Assembly: GCA_051294375.1 (NCBI GenBank)
Contig: CM119265.1
Span: 24,409,861-24,473,860 of the forward strand
Direction of reading: 5' to 3'
DNA from: Paraspadella gotoi
Taxonomy: Eukaryota > Chaetognatha
DNA: 64,000 nucleotides
Within the stretch, counting starts at the first letter, position 1. Every line of letters starts with the position of its first letter. Below, one piece after another: positions 31,585 to 44,165 of the stretch. The notes under the pieces were generated by a model. It did no database searches. It was not told where the DNA came from and saw only the letters and a program-made list of their open reading frames with translations. The position numbers were made by a program, and so were the translations under genes.

Positions 31585-31668
31585 TATTGTCAATGAGAAA
31601 ATCGTACATATTTCGGCAGATATGTTAGCCAATATATTAGCCGAAACATGTCCGATTTTCTCCTTGAA
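31585..31668. repeat. Fold-back sequence with CGAAACATGTCCGA arms (copy D)
   Basis: Left arm AATGAGAAAATCGTACATAT then TTCGGC. Right arm GCCGAAACATGTCCGATTTT then CTCCTT. Loop about 22 nt (AGATATGTTAGCC...). Arms are about 25 bp. The right arm carries the same CGAAACATGTCCGA as the hammerhead-like palindrome at 10.7 kb, but there is no CTGANGA in the loop. Confidence 0.65.
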
Positions 31669-33351
31669 AATAAAAAAAAATCGTTGTCTGTTATCCAATT
31701 TCGCTTAATTCTAATTTCAAACGCAACGAAATGAAAAGCTCGAAATAACAACGTCTAACAAATATTCTCTAAAAAATTATTCAACATGATTATTTAAATA
31801 ACTTAACTACCAAAAAATATCTTACTCAAAATTGAGGTATTGTGTAAAATCAGGTTAAAAACTTGGTTTGGGATCCCAAGAACTACAGTGTGTTACTAGT
31901 GTTACTACTTACTACAATGTGTGTTACATGAGCTGATCTCTCGCGTTTTTTTTTCGTGTTTCATTCTGTTTTTTTTCGCTCGAATTCCCTGTTTTTCCTC
32001 NNNNNNNNNNTATTTCTATTCGTTTTCTCTTTTGTAAAACATCCGGTACATTCCTATTCGGTCGCGCAATAAAACGATTCAAAATAAAAACGAGAACAAA
32101 AGGGAAAAACGAAATAAATGGGGAGAAGTTTGGCGAGGAAGANNNNNNNNNNNNNNNNNNNNNNNNNNNNNNNNNNNNNNNNNNNNNNNNNNNNNNNNNN
32201 NNNNNNNNNNNNNNNNNNNNNNNNNNNNNNNNNNNNNNNNNNNNNNNNNNNNNNNNNNNNNNNNNNNNNNNNNNNNNNNNNNNNNNNNNNNNNNNNNNNN
32301 NNNNNNNNNNNNNNNNNNNNNNNNNNNNNNNNNNNNNNNNNNNNNNNNNNNGAGAGAGATTCTTGCGAAAGAGAAATTCCTGAGGGGAAAAAACGACAAT
32401 GAAAATGAGAAGAGAGAAGCTGCAAAAATCGAAAAACGTTCTTCGTTTCCTCTTTTAATTTCTTTTTCTCCCGTCATTTGCTCTGTTTGCCCTTTTGTCT
32501 CGTTTTTACAGCTGTTTCCCTCCTTTCGGCAGCTGAGAGCGCCACGTGCGGGCAACGGCCAGTAATCAAACAAAAGTTGATACAACCTAACGGCAGNNNN
32601 NNNNNNNNNNNNNNNNNNNNNNNNNNNNNNNNNNNNNNNNNNNNNNNNNNNNNNNNNNNNNNNNNNNNNNNNNNNNNNNNNNNNNNNNNNNNNNNNNNNN
32701 NNNNNNNNNNNNNNNNNNNNNNNNNNNNNNNNNNNNNNNNNNNNNNNNNNNNGAGAGAGAGAGAGAGAGAGAGAGAGATCCAGTGAAAACAAACGAGAAC
32801 TGTTGACCGATTCCATGGTGAAATTTCCGGATGTAAAAGAAGGCGAGGAGGCTGTTTTAAATGTCGCCTTAAATGCCGAACGACGAGTGACCGTATTTTC
32901 ACGAAGCTGCAGATTTTTATGCCGCTTCGAGCTCATGGCTTGCTCCTTATTTGCAGAGGAACTCACGGCACAATAGATCGAGAGAATTTCGAACCTATAA
33001 TCGGGAGAAATTACACGAAAGACGGCAATTAAAAAAAAAAACATTGCGGAAATACGATTCTCGTATATTGCACGGAATTTCCGTAAATTGAGAAAAAAAT
33101 ATTTCCCGATTTCTAAGAAAATCTGTGGAATTTCCGAGAAATTCCATTCGCTGTCATTAAGATCGAGAATGGAATCGCGTCGCTCGTCATTAAAGGAGAA
33201 AAGAGACGAACGGGCGTCTCTATTCCTCGCGACCCGTGACCTCCTGACCTCCGACCCCGAGGTCCCAGAGGATGACCTATGACCTTCTCTGACCCGAATG
33301 ATGACCCGCGGGACTCGACAGACTCTGACAGGAGACGCGCTAAGTGAGGAT

Positions 33352-33467
<116 letters not shown>

Positions 33468-33865
33468 ATTTGGCATTCAAAGCACTTGTTAGTCGAAACA
33501 TCATGTCCCAGGGACAAGGAAAGAATGCGATGAAGAAAGGGTTATGAGCGAATTTATGACGACGAAAACGACGACGATGACGACGACGACAATGACGACG
33601 ACGACGACTCTTTGTAACATACTAATAAGTACACAATACGTTCTGACTATATTTCACAATCCGACTCCGTAATGTGTGAAATATTTAGTAAATCTTATTA
33701 ACGTTTTGTTGCAATCGCCAGGGCTTAATAAAACATCGTCAAACTTGTTTCACCCAGAAATCGAAAATGAAACTTTGATTTTTGATTAATCATTTTTGTT
33801 GAGAATCGACAAATAAACATCCATCAGACTCTGGACGGTTTGTTTACGTCGCCACGGACGCCGGG

Positions 33866-33867
33866 GA

Positions 33868-33928
<61 letters not shown>
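33866..33928 (+). repeat. (GAC)n trinucleotide repeat
   Basis: About 20 pure GAC units. The homologous stretch in copy C (27040-27125) is a mixture of GAC, GAA, GAG and GCC. Confidence 0.95.
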
Positions 33929-33929
<1 letters not shown>

Positions 33930-34017
33930 AGTGCTTAACGCAGAGGAAAAACTTGACTTCAGAGCAAATCTCTGGTCTCTGAGGGNNNNNNNNNNNNNNN
34001 NNNNNNNNNNNNNNNNN

Positions 34018-34290
34018 AAGAGAAGATAAAAATTACGAAGTCGACTGAAAGGTGCCATTTGAGAAGAACGATCCACCGACTAATGACTCATTTGCCGCCA
34101 TTCTCTCTCCTCTCTCTCTCTCCTCTCTCCTCTCTCCTCTCTCTCTCTCTCCTCTCCTTCTCTCTCCTCTTCTCTCTCGATAGAGAGAGAGAGAATGGGG
34201 CGGCAAATGAGTCATTAGTCGGTGGATATCGCTTCTCAAATGGCACCCTTCAGTCCGACTCGTATTTTTTTCTCTCAGGCAAATGGCAAC
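34018..34290. repeat. Inverted duplication abutting a 32-N gap
   Basis: 34018-34105 is the reverse complement of about 34190-34285. Shared segments include CATTTGAGAAG, CCACCGACTAATGACTCATT and TGCCGCC. A CT/GA stretch forms the centre. Copy C has only the right arm (27290-27375). The left arm runs right up to N 33986-34017. This is the signature of a hairpin read (missed adapter) joined at a gap, although a real palindrome cannot be excluded. Confidence 0.8.
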
Positions 34291-34368
34291 CTTAAGTTGC
34301 TGCGTTCGCCGACGTTTGTTGCTGCAGTCACGACGATAATTGCTGCGGGCGGTGGCGTTTTGGTGGGT

Positions 34369-35063
34369 NNNNNNNNNNNNNNNNNNNNNNNNNNNNNNNN
34401 NNNNNNNNNNNNNNNNNNNNNNNNNNNNNNNNNNNNNNNNNNNNNNNNNNNNNNNNNNNNNNNNNNNNNNNNNNNNNNNNNNNNNNNNNNNNNNNNNNNN
34501 NNNNNNNNNNNNNNNNNNNNNNNNNNNNNNNNNNNNNNNNNNNNNNNNNNNNNNNNNNNNNNNNNNNNNNNNNNNNNNNNNNNNNNNNNNNNNNNNNNNN
34601 NNNNNNNNNNNNNNNNNNNNNNNNNNNNNNNNNNNNNNNNNNNNNNNNNNNNNNNNNNNNNNNNNNNNNNNNNNNNNNNNNNNNNNNNNNNNNNNNNNNN
34701 NNNNNNNNNNNNNNNNNNNNNNNNNNNNNNNNNNNNNNNNNNNNNNNNNNNNNNNNNNNNNNNNNNNNNNNNNNNNNNNNNNNNNNNNNNNNNNNNNNNN
34801 NNNNNNNNNNNNNNNNNNNNNNNNNNNNNNNNNNNNNNNNNNNNNNNNNNNNNNNNNNNNNNNNNNNNNNNNNNNNNNNNNNNNNNNNNNNNNNNNNNNN
34901 NNNNNNNNNNNNNNNNNNNNNNNNNNNNNNNNNNNNNNNNNNNNNNNNNNNNNNNNNNNNNNNNNNNNNNNNNNNNNNNNNNNNNNNNNNNNNNNNNNNN
35001 NNNNNNNNNNNNNNNNNNNNNNNNNNNNNNNNNNNNNNNNNNNNNNNNNNNNNNNNNNNNNNN
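34369..35063. other. 695-N gap
   Basis: Unsequenced. It corresponds to about 27460-28550 in copy C. Confidence 0.95.
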
Positions 35064-35579
35064 CCATTCGTTTAATAAATAAGCTATCTTGCCCCTGACT
35101 TTTCGACAGGATTTTGTGGTTTCAGGCCTCCATTACTCTTACAAGATTTTGACATTTTGACAGTCTCATTTATTCACTCCCAAAGAACATGGCTTCCCTA
35201 TTAATAATTTAACAATTTATTGAATCTTTGTATCGAAGTTAAAGAGTACACCTCATGTACTTCTTATTTTACATAAACAAAAACAATCAAACAATATTGT
35301 TCCATTTTAAATAGAGCGATTATGGAACACTCACGAGCTTTTCCACGTCTGATCCAAATCGCCCCTCGACCTGAGTTGGATCATTGTACCAAAGTCCAAT
35401 TGCTGCGTGCAGGCCTTTTTCTTTTCCTTTTTTCGTCTCGGGTCGACTCGCTCTCGCTCTCTCATTCTGAATCGGATGTGTCTCCGCTTTGGAACAGAAA
35501 CGCCAGGCGACGGTCAAGGCTCTTGATCTTTTTTATGGTTATGAGAGAACGGCTGTTGGTTCAAGAGCCGCCCGAGTCG

Positions 35580-35857
35580 TCGTCGTCGTCGTTNNNNNNN
35601 NNNNNNNNNNNNNNNNNNNNNNNNNNNNNNNNNNNNNNNNNNNNNNNNNNNNNNNNNNNNNNNNNNNNNNNNNNNNNNNNNNNNNNNNNNNNNNNNNNNN
35701 NNNNNNNNNNNNNNNNNNNNNNNNNNNNNNNNNNNNNNNNNNNNNNNNNNNNNNNNNAGAGAGAGAGAGAGAGAGAGAGAGAAACGACAATGGTATGGCA
35801 ATGAAATGAAGATAAAGAAATGAAAGCGATGTGAGAAATGATAGAGATGATGTTGTA

Positions 35858-35890
<33 letters not shown>

Positions 35891-36195
35891 NNNNNNNNNN
35901 NNNNNNNNNNNNNNNNNNNNNNNNNNNNNNNNNNNNNNNNNNNNNNNNNNNNNNNNNNNNNNNNNNNNNNNNNNNNNNNNNNNNNNNNNNNNNNNNNNNN
36001 NNNNNNNNNNNNNNNNNNNNNNNNNNNNNNNNNNNNNNNNNNNNNNNNNNNNNNNNNNNNNNNNNNNNNNNNNNNNNNNNNNNNNNNNNNNNNNNNNNNN
36101 NNNNNNNNNNNNNNNNNNNNNNNNNNNNNNNNNNNNNNNNNNNNNNNNNNNNNNNNNNNNNNNNNNNNNNNNNNNNNNNNNNNNNNNNNNNNNNN
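35580..36195. repeat. GTC and GAT triplet runs, GA tract and two N gaps
   Basis: GTC triplets into N at 35594-35757, GA to 35782, unique sequence with GAT triplets at 35857-35890, then N 35891-36195. The poly-Asp and poly-Met frames are artefacts. Confidence 0.9.
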
Positions 36196-36560
36196 CGACG
36201 ACATTATGATGACGATAATGACGACTATATCTAATCCTACAATAGTACAACAGTACAGTAGTGCAATTGTACAATACTACTACGACAGTAATATTTAGAA
36301 CGAAGATGACGACTTAAAAGGCGAGGTTGGGAACGACGATGGCGAAAGTGACGACGACGGCGACGACTATAATGACGATGACGATTAGGAAGAAGACGAG
36401 GACGACAAAGTTGACGACAATGAGGACGACGACGACGATAACGACGACGATAATGACAACAACAACAACGGCGATCGAAAGCGACGACTTCGTCCCCTTT
36501 TTTACAATCTGACGCCGGCGCCAACGACGACGAAGACGACGACGACGACGACGACTGACG
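36196..36560 (+). repeat. GACGA-rich simple repeat
   Basis: GAC, GAT and AAC triplets with drift, then pure GAC at 36520-36556. Same type as 1340-1700. Confidence 0.85.
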
Positions 36561-36739
36561 ACGCCGGCGCCATCTTCCGGTTTCGCGAGAAGAAATATGC
36601 GACTCGAACTTCGAAGGCGAAGACTTTAATCTTCTCCTCAATCATCTCGTCATCGATGGGAGGAGGAGGAGGAGGAGGATGATGATGATGAAGGAAAACA
36701 AGGAGCTGAACTCTAAAGCAATCGGAAAACGACTGACGT

Positions 36740-36792
36740 TTGAGTTTTATTAGATTAGATTACTTTATATTAGAATAGATTAGATTAAAAAA
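36740..36792 (+). repeat. TTAGAT/TAGAA degenerate repeat
   Basis: Repeated ATTAGATTAGA and TTATATTAGAATAG words over about 50 bp. Confidence 0.7.
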
Positions 36793-36971
36793 CAATCAAA
36801 CATTAAAACAGTGACATTAAAACGGATTCCCTTTCTTGCCTGAAGACAAAATCAGTCACATTTTACCTTCGTCTCTCTCTCTCTCTGCTACGGCTCTCTC
36901 ACCTGTGCATTTCTGATCTCTCTCTCCACACGCCTCACTCTACGTCTCTCTCTCTCTCTGCTCGTCATCTT

Positions 36972-37032
36972 TCTGTCTGTTCTGTGTCTGTCTGTCTGTC
37001 TGTCTGTCGTGTCTGTCTGTCTGTCTGTCTGT
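36972..37032 (+). repeat. (TGTC)n tetranucleotide repeat
   Basis: Two runs of TGTC interrupted by GTGTC, inside a longer CT-rich stretch (36870-37190). Confidence 0.95.
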
Positions 37033-38559
37033 TCTCTCGTCATCCCTCCTCGCTGTCTGTCTTTCTCTCTTCCTCATCTCTCTTTCTCTTCTCTCCGACT
37101 CTCGTCAATCTCTCCATCTCTCTCTCTCTCATCTTCGTACATCCTTCCCTCCTCTCTCTCTCTTCTCGTTCCTCACACACAAACCCTCTCAAATACGCAC
37201 GCGCAAATCGAAGACGGGGTCCCACACGACCTCGCTCTGTCTCCGGAGCGGAACGTTACAGGTCTGTTGGGCGGAAATTGTAAAATACAAATGGTTTGAA
37301 ACTGGCTCATCGTTAGGAACCTACAAGGGTGAACCAAAAGGATGGATTCAAGAGATTAGAACCAAAATGGTGGACCAAAAAGATGAAATCTTATGGGAAA
37401 ATTATGAACGAAGTCTAAATTGAAGTTGTCATTGCCTTAAAACACCAAAATATGATAAAACCGAAACAAAACTTAAAAGAAGAAGAAACATAAGAAAAAT
37501 GGTGCGAAAGAAATAAAAATCAGGGAATTACGTACAAAGAGAAATCAAGCTGGAGATTTCTTCTTAAATTTCAAAAAAGTAATAATCTTTACGGGCGTAA
37601 AATTCCATTCTTCATTAAAATTCTTAAGGTGATTGTCACTTAAATTCCATCGAAAGAAATTAATTTAAATAAACTCGCGTGTCATTAATCAAATAGATTT
37701 CTAATTTTTCCTCCCAACTTTACCGTCTACCGCTGACGGGACCAAACTGCGAAGAATCGAAAAAGATGGCGCCAAGGAACGCAAATTGTCGGATCCGCGA
37801 GAAGCCAATGATTTTCTGCACCGCGGAAAACTGTTGGACAACGGTTATGGATCCGTAAACCCTTATATTCCTTATTGCAGCCCGCTCTCTTCTCTGTCAG
37901 TCTGTAAATGTCTTTGCTTTCTCCTCGCTCTCTCTCTCCATCTCTCTTCTCTCTTCTCATTCTCTCTCTCTCTCTACTCTCTCTTCTCTTCTCTCATCCT
38001 CAAGCACGAAGGGAAAAAAAAATAGAGAGACCTGGGCTTCCCTTTTTTCCAAATGGCATGATAGGCGGGGGAAGATTTTGTAAGATAAGCGACCACAAGC
38101 CGCCCGAGAACTCGTGTGGGGTTGTGGACAAAGGTGAGGGCAGAATCAAAAGCGGTTTGGAGGGGAGACCGGGAAAAATGAGAGGGGGGGGGTAAAGAGA
38201 GCTGAAAGAGTAGAAGCCTTCTAATGGAGGGAAGGAGAACTTTCTGGCCAGAGTCGTGGGGGCGGGTGGGCGGCGTCGCTAAACCGTTTTTCGGGAAGGA
38301 TCCGTATAAAGATACATTTAAAGGAATTTTTGGGGACCATCGAATCAAAAGGAAAATGTCGGCCCCATGGATGGCCGGAAGTTCCCCCTTTTTGGAAGCG
38401 GGGAGGAGGGGAAAGGGGAAGAGAGGGGGTGGAGGAATGGCTGGGATGATGGACGGGAGGGAAGGTGGGATTTAGTGGGGTGGGTTAAAGTGGGGGGGCG
38501 AGGTGATGGGGGATGTGGGGATGGGGTGTAAGGGGGAAGAAATTGAAAGCTGAGGTTTC

Positions 38560-38770
38560 CTGTGGGGGTAGGGAGGTTTCGTGGGGGAAAGGAAAGGTCT
38601 GTGGGAGGAAGGAAAAGGTCTCTCGGGGAAAGATCTGAGGGGGAAGGGAAAGGTCTTGGGGGAAGGGGAAGGTTATGGGAAAGGGAAAGGTCTGCGGGGA
38701 AGGTCTGTGGAGGAAGGGGAAGGTCTGTGGGAAGAAGGGAAGCGTCTGGTTGGAAGGGAAAGGACATGTG
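38560..38770 (+). repeat. G-rich minisatellite, about 22-bp units
   Basis: Units of the form GGGAAAGGTCTGTGGGAGGA. G runs of 3-5 recur and could form G-quadruplexes. The copy H counterpart is lost in a 981-N gap (45048-46028), so the array may have defeated assembly there. Confidence 0.8.
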
Positions 38771-39001
38771 GGTCCGTTAATCTGTAGGTCTGTGGTGTAA
38801 AATTGGAAACGGGTTGTTGGAGATCCGAGGAGACGGAGGAAGCGCAGCGGCCAGAGTGTAAATCCGCAAGGGAAGATGTGGCATAAGAATTTGAATGTTC
38901 TGCCGGAAAAAGAGACGAGAGAGAAAGGGAAAAAAAAGGAAGAAAGGAAAAGGAAAGGTGAGGCGGTGTTAAAGAATTGTGCCTTGGGGGGGCAAAAGAA
39001 A

Positions 39002-39200
39002 AGAAAGGAAAAGAAAAGAAAGAAAGAAAGGGTTGAGAAGGATGAAGATGGATAAGACAGTCATATATGAATCTGGAAGACAAAAGAAAGGTAAATGGTA
39101 AAAGGTTAAAGGTAAACTAAAGAAAAGAAAAGAAAGAAAGAAAAGAAAGAAAGAAAAGAAAAAGAAATAGAAAGAAAAGAAAAGAAAAGAAAGAAAGGAA
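39002..39200 (+). repeat. AAAG/AAAAG repeat (copy G)
   Basis: A-rich purine repeat, impure. Counterpart of 46260-46478. Confidence 0.85.
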
Positions 39201-39830
39201 AACGGGCAGCGGACGGAAAGTGGAGGGAAAAGAATCCTTGTTCTATTTGCTTCAGTTTTCGGTTTCTTGAGGCTCCAATTTCATCAGGCATACAAATGTA
39301 TTTCGGAATAACAAATTGTCTCGAGAAAATATAATTATTCTATACAGTCGCTTTAAAAATGCGTATTACTGGAAAGCCTTTTTTTTTTTTTTTGGAAGGA
39401 AATAGCCAAAATAAAGTTGGAAACTGACTGAAAGAAAGTTTAATATCATCTCATCGATGTCAAGATAACGAATTTTCTATTTTTCTTTTCTCTTTTGTAC
39501 TTTTGTTTATTTTCCAATGTTTTCGCAGCGAGCGTCGGTTTTCTGGCTTAAATTTTATCTCCTGCATATAATTAAACATAAACACGTTCAAATCGCCAGA
39601 ATTAAAATGTAATAAAATAATATTCCAATCATTCAATAATTATCAGTTCCGTGCATGAGTGCAATATAGGTGTTAAAGAGTTTATAATGATTTTTATCTG
39701 AATTGAGCCTGGACCTTTATTTTTGGAAGGCTCAAATATCTGAATTGAAGTTTAATTGAAACGACTCGAATAATTCTGTTTAAAGTCACTAATAGGTTGA
39801 ATTATACATTGAATTTGAATAACTGGTCTC

Positions 39831-40136
39831 TCATTGGTTAATAATAACTAGTAGATGATTTGATTTTAATTTCTCAGAATGTGAACTCTCCTCTCATTGG
39901 TTGTTATAATTTTTCCTTGTATATAAAAGGAGAGTAAATCTCTGAGACCATCAGGTAATAAATGATATTCGTTAAAATTACTTGAATATGGTAATTAATT
40001 AATTAATTAAGTTTTCATGTAGCTTTGAACTACTGCTGTAGCTGCTGCGTCTCGGCTCAGCTGCTGCATCTTGGCTCTGTTGCTTATCTCTGTCATGCTG
40101 ATGCACGTCTCTCAATGATATTGAATACTTAATAAA
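39831..40136 (+). promoter_or_regulatory. LTR-like promoter and poly(A) signal (copy G)
   Basis: Two inverted CCAAT boxes (CTCATTGG at 39833 and 39896) sit in a repeated context. TATATAAAAGG is at 39920-39930 and an initiator-like CCATCAG at 39948-39954. A direct repeat AGCTGCTGCGTCTCGGCTC / AGCTGCTGCATCTTGGCTC and a canonical AATAAA at 40131-40136 follow. This compact promoter-plus-AATAAA layout, about 200 bp from TATA to AATAAA, is typical of a retroelement LTR. No internal coding region adjoins, so a solo LTR is possible. LTR termini were not defined. Confidence 0.5.
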
Positions 40137-41995
40137 GTTATATTCTCCTTTTATCTTTTGATATACGGATTGAGTATATTAAGTCGAGATTAAGCACTGC
40201 TCAAACAATTGTTTCTCAATCTCAAACTGAAACCCCCCCAAGTATAGGTTAGTTGAATGTAATGATTTACTTTTAAGCTGAGAAAACAAAGCATCTTAAA
40301 AGTTTTGCAAATTGATATGATATCTAAATCCAGTCAACTAAGTAAATAACTAAATTAACTTAATTAAAAGAATGACAAAGAAGATGAATGATGTATGATC
40401 TCACACGATATGATTTCATACAATAAAACGAGACCAAAGAAAGACGAAAAGCATTTTAAATCCAGGACACGTTTCGTTCATCACAAAAAGAGGTGGATAT
40501 GGAACACGGGCGGATGGTGAACGAGAACAAGATGGTGAAAGGGATGGGTAGATTTTTGTGAATCACTATTAAAATAACTGTAACTTAATATGATTCCGGT
40601 TAATCAAAGTAAAATGGGCGGGTGATTGAAAAATAAGTGGGAATGGAAAGCGAACTTAGGAGAGCGCAATCGCAGTATTTGATTGTTGAATAATTAGGCC
40701 TCTGAATAACTCGACCCGTGAAGTGAGAGATGTAGTGAAGATGAAATATAAGATGAAGTGAGAAATTAAGTGAAGATGAAGTAAAGAATCGAAGTGAAAG
40801 ATCGAGAATATTTTTGACGATAAAAAAAATGAAGTCGCACTCGGTGAATTCTATATGAACAAAGACTTTATTTTTTTTTATTCTTCAATTTCTGCCTCGA
40901 GCAAAAAAGAAAAAAAAAAAAAAATAGGATTCCAATTTTTTTTTCTGGTTCTACGAACACGAGCGCATGAACATTTTTCTCTTCTTACTTGCGTCCTGTT
41001 CTTCTGTTCTCTGTTCTGTTCTCTTCTTCTGTTCTTTCTAATTTGCGTCCTGATTCTCTTCTTCCTTGGGTCCTGTTCTCTCTGTCGTTCTTTTCGCCTG
41101 TTTTCTCTTCATTGAGTCATGTTCTTAATTCATGGTTTCTTTCTCTTCTATCATCTTCATCTTTTTTTTCTACCTCCCTTCCTCCCTTCCCTCTCGCTTC
41201 TCGCTCTTTCTACTCAATTCCCTTCATCTTTCTCCTTTTTTTCTCTCTCTTCTCTCTTTCTATTTTTCCTCTCTCTTCTCTCTCTTACCTCCATCTCACC
41301 CTCTCTCTCTCACCCCCTCTCTCTCTCTCCCTTCTTCTCCTCTCCAGGGGTATAGAACGATTCATCATTTCCATCAGATTAACATTCCGTCCATTTCTCC
41401 TCGACCACTGTTTTTTTTTTTTTTTTCCTTTTTCGTTCCGTGCCTTTAGGTTTTAGTTAACATATTTTTTTTTTAAATTCAACTAGAATAAAACTTTTTT
41501 CCCGTTGCAAGAAGCGTAAAAATAAAAAGGAAAAGAAGAGGAAAAATTAGTTAAAAAAAGTTAATTGAATTAAAATTTCAAACGGGCGACGGGAAAGTGA
41601 GAAAAATAAAATTAAAAGAGAGTTTTAAATTTTATTTTAATTCGGCTGGACTGAATTTTTTAGAAATAAAACAACACCCTCTGGTATGGTTAATTATTTG
41701 AGCCGGGGACAATGAAAAATTTATTCGAGATATGTTTTGCTGTCGTCGTCGTCGTCTTTCTCGTTTCACTGGTTTGATAAAATATATTAGAGATCAGTCA
41801 ATTATGTATCAACGATCAATCCAATCCGACATTGAGTCGCGAGATCGTTCCCTGTTTTTATAGAGGTCAGGAAAAGACTGGCAAGAGGTGAGGCGCGGCG
41901 AAGTGCGAGGCAACTCACTTTAGCTCCTTTTATAATGTCCTAAGCTATGTTTATTTTAAACGTAACAAGAAGTCAACCAAAAATGAAACGATCAT

Positions 41996-42300
41996 CGTCG
42001 TCGTCGTCGTCGTCCGCATGATGCATCTGTCATCGTGGAATTTCCATCAGTAGAAAAACTAATGAATAGAATGCGGCACTCATCGTCGTCGTCGTTGTCG
42101 TCGATTTCTCTGGTCTGTTGATGTCGTTGATTTTTATTCGTGTTGTTGTCAGTCGTCGTCTTTCCATCACGAGTCTCATCATTTCGAAGGGCTAACGACC
42201 CAACCGGGATACGCGGACCATCGCGTGTTTTGTTGTTGTTCTTGTCGTTGTCGTTGTTCTGTTTTCAGTTACGCGTCGTCGTCGTCGTCGTCGGTCGTCA
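41996..42300 (+). repeat. GTC/GTT triplet-rich stretch
   Basis: Runs of CGTCGTCGTC at about 41996-42013, 42085-42100 and 42266-42290, with GTT-rich words between. Counterpart in H at 49331-49640. GTC runs recur at 43090-43140 and 50440-50490. Confidence 0.85.
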
Positions 42301-43465
42301 TCGTTGATGATTTTAATTAAACATTTGATTAATTTAAATCGGAGAGATCGAGTTAGTCGATTTTACGGATCGAGTATTAATCTTTTTTTTTTTTATGTAA
42401 TATCTATGTTCGATTGACTGTTTATCGGCGAGCATTGCATTTGTACCCCTTCAAATTGGTGGCCCGGACATAATTTCATTCATTAGATACGGGTCGCCCG
42501 CCCCCTTGTTGCTTATTCCTCGAAAAGCGTACTGCCGGTCGTAAAACGCCGATGTAAAACTTCTAAGCCCCGGGCCTCGTTCATCGATGAAGAGGGGACT
42601 CTCGAAGCCCGACTTAGCTCCTTATCAAAATGATCCGTCTAACCAAACCCCTACCATAATCCTCAATAACTAACCTAATTCCGCTCGGAAGCAGAAATGG
42701 GCCATTTTCGGGACATTTTGGCCCACTTCGTCTTCTTCGCTTGGTGGCGATTTTATCGACGTCGCTTATGCATAGCTTGTCAAAATGCTTGATCGTCATC
42801 AGCGTCATCATTTTGATTTTTCGCCAAAATGCTTGTCTTGGTCGACAACGACTTCGCCTCAACTTAGTCAATTGAGATCAAAACGCTGCTTTAATCCAGG
42901 TCACTCTTTGTCACAGTGGTTGTAAGCGCGATAGTTGTCGTTGCAATCATCCCTCAACGAAATGTTGGTCACGTAAATCATCATGCCTTGCTTATACTAG
43001 AACTCGTTTTTTTTTTCAATTTTGTAGTCATCCTGTTGTCTTTTGTCGTCGTCATTATAGTCGTCGCCGCATCATCGTTCAAGCATTCGTCGTCGTCGCC
43101 GTCGTCGTCGCAGTCGTCGTCATCGTCGTCATCATCGTCCTCCTTTCCCCTTAACGATCCAACGCGACGACGAGAAACGATTAGCATCTGAAAATCGACG
43201 GAGGGTAGAGAACGAGAGCGGCAGCCGAGGTGAGTCTGAGAGGGTGACCCTACCTTGGGCCGGAAACGGGGGCCCGGGACGGTTTCTACCTTTTCCTTAC
43301 CCTATTTATTTCGAGGAAGTTTTTACCTTGATTTTATATTTTGAAATAAGTAGTCGATTTTAGGTTTAGACTTAACCGAATGTCGCTCGCCACTTTCAAC
43401 GAAACAATATTAAAATTCGATTGAAACCGATTTAGACTAAGCAGTCAACGCCGACTTATGAGATC

Positions 43466-43611
43466 GGACCTAACTTGGACCTAACAAAACTTGGACCTAC
43501 AAAAACCTTGGAACCTAACAAACTTGGACCTCACAAAACTTGGACCTAACAAAACTTGACCTAACAAAACTGGACCTAACAAAACTTGGACCTAACAAAA
43601 CTGGACCTAAC
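43466..43611 (+). repeat. 16-bp minisatellite, 10 units (copy G)
   Basis: Unit TTGGACCTAACAAAAC. The fifth unit has CTCACA instead of CTAACA, as in copy H. Several units lack one base. Confidence 0.95.
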
Positions 43612-43826
43612 AAGCTAATAAGCCTTCCTCATAGCAAAAATCCTGGCTAAGAAAAAATTATGCTTGGTTCGACTGTGATGCGATGTGATGAGTGATAACA
43701 ATGATTAAATCGGAGAGCAAAATTTACAATCTACAATGTACTATGCTGGAGATAACGTAGCCTTAATTGAGACGAGAGGAGTTGAGACGTTGGTTTACAA
43801 CCATTTTACGCGAACGGACCCCAGAG

Positions 43827-44165
<339 letters not shown>

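Noticed and set aside
31585-31668. Full hammerhead ribozyme at the second palindrome
   Set aside because: CGAAACATGTC is present but no CTGANGA or stem II can be formed in the loop.
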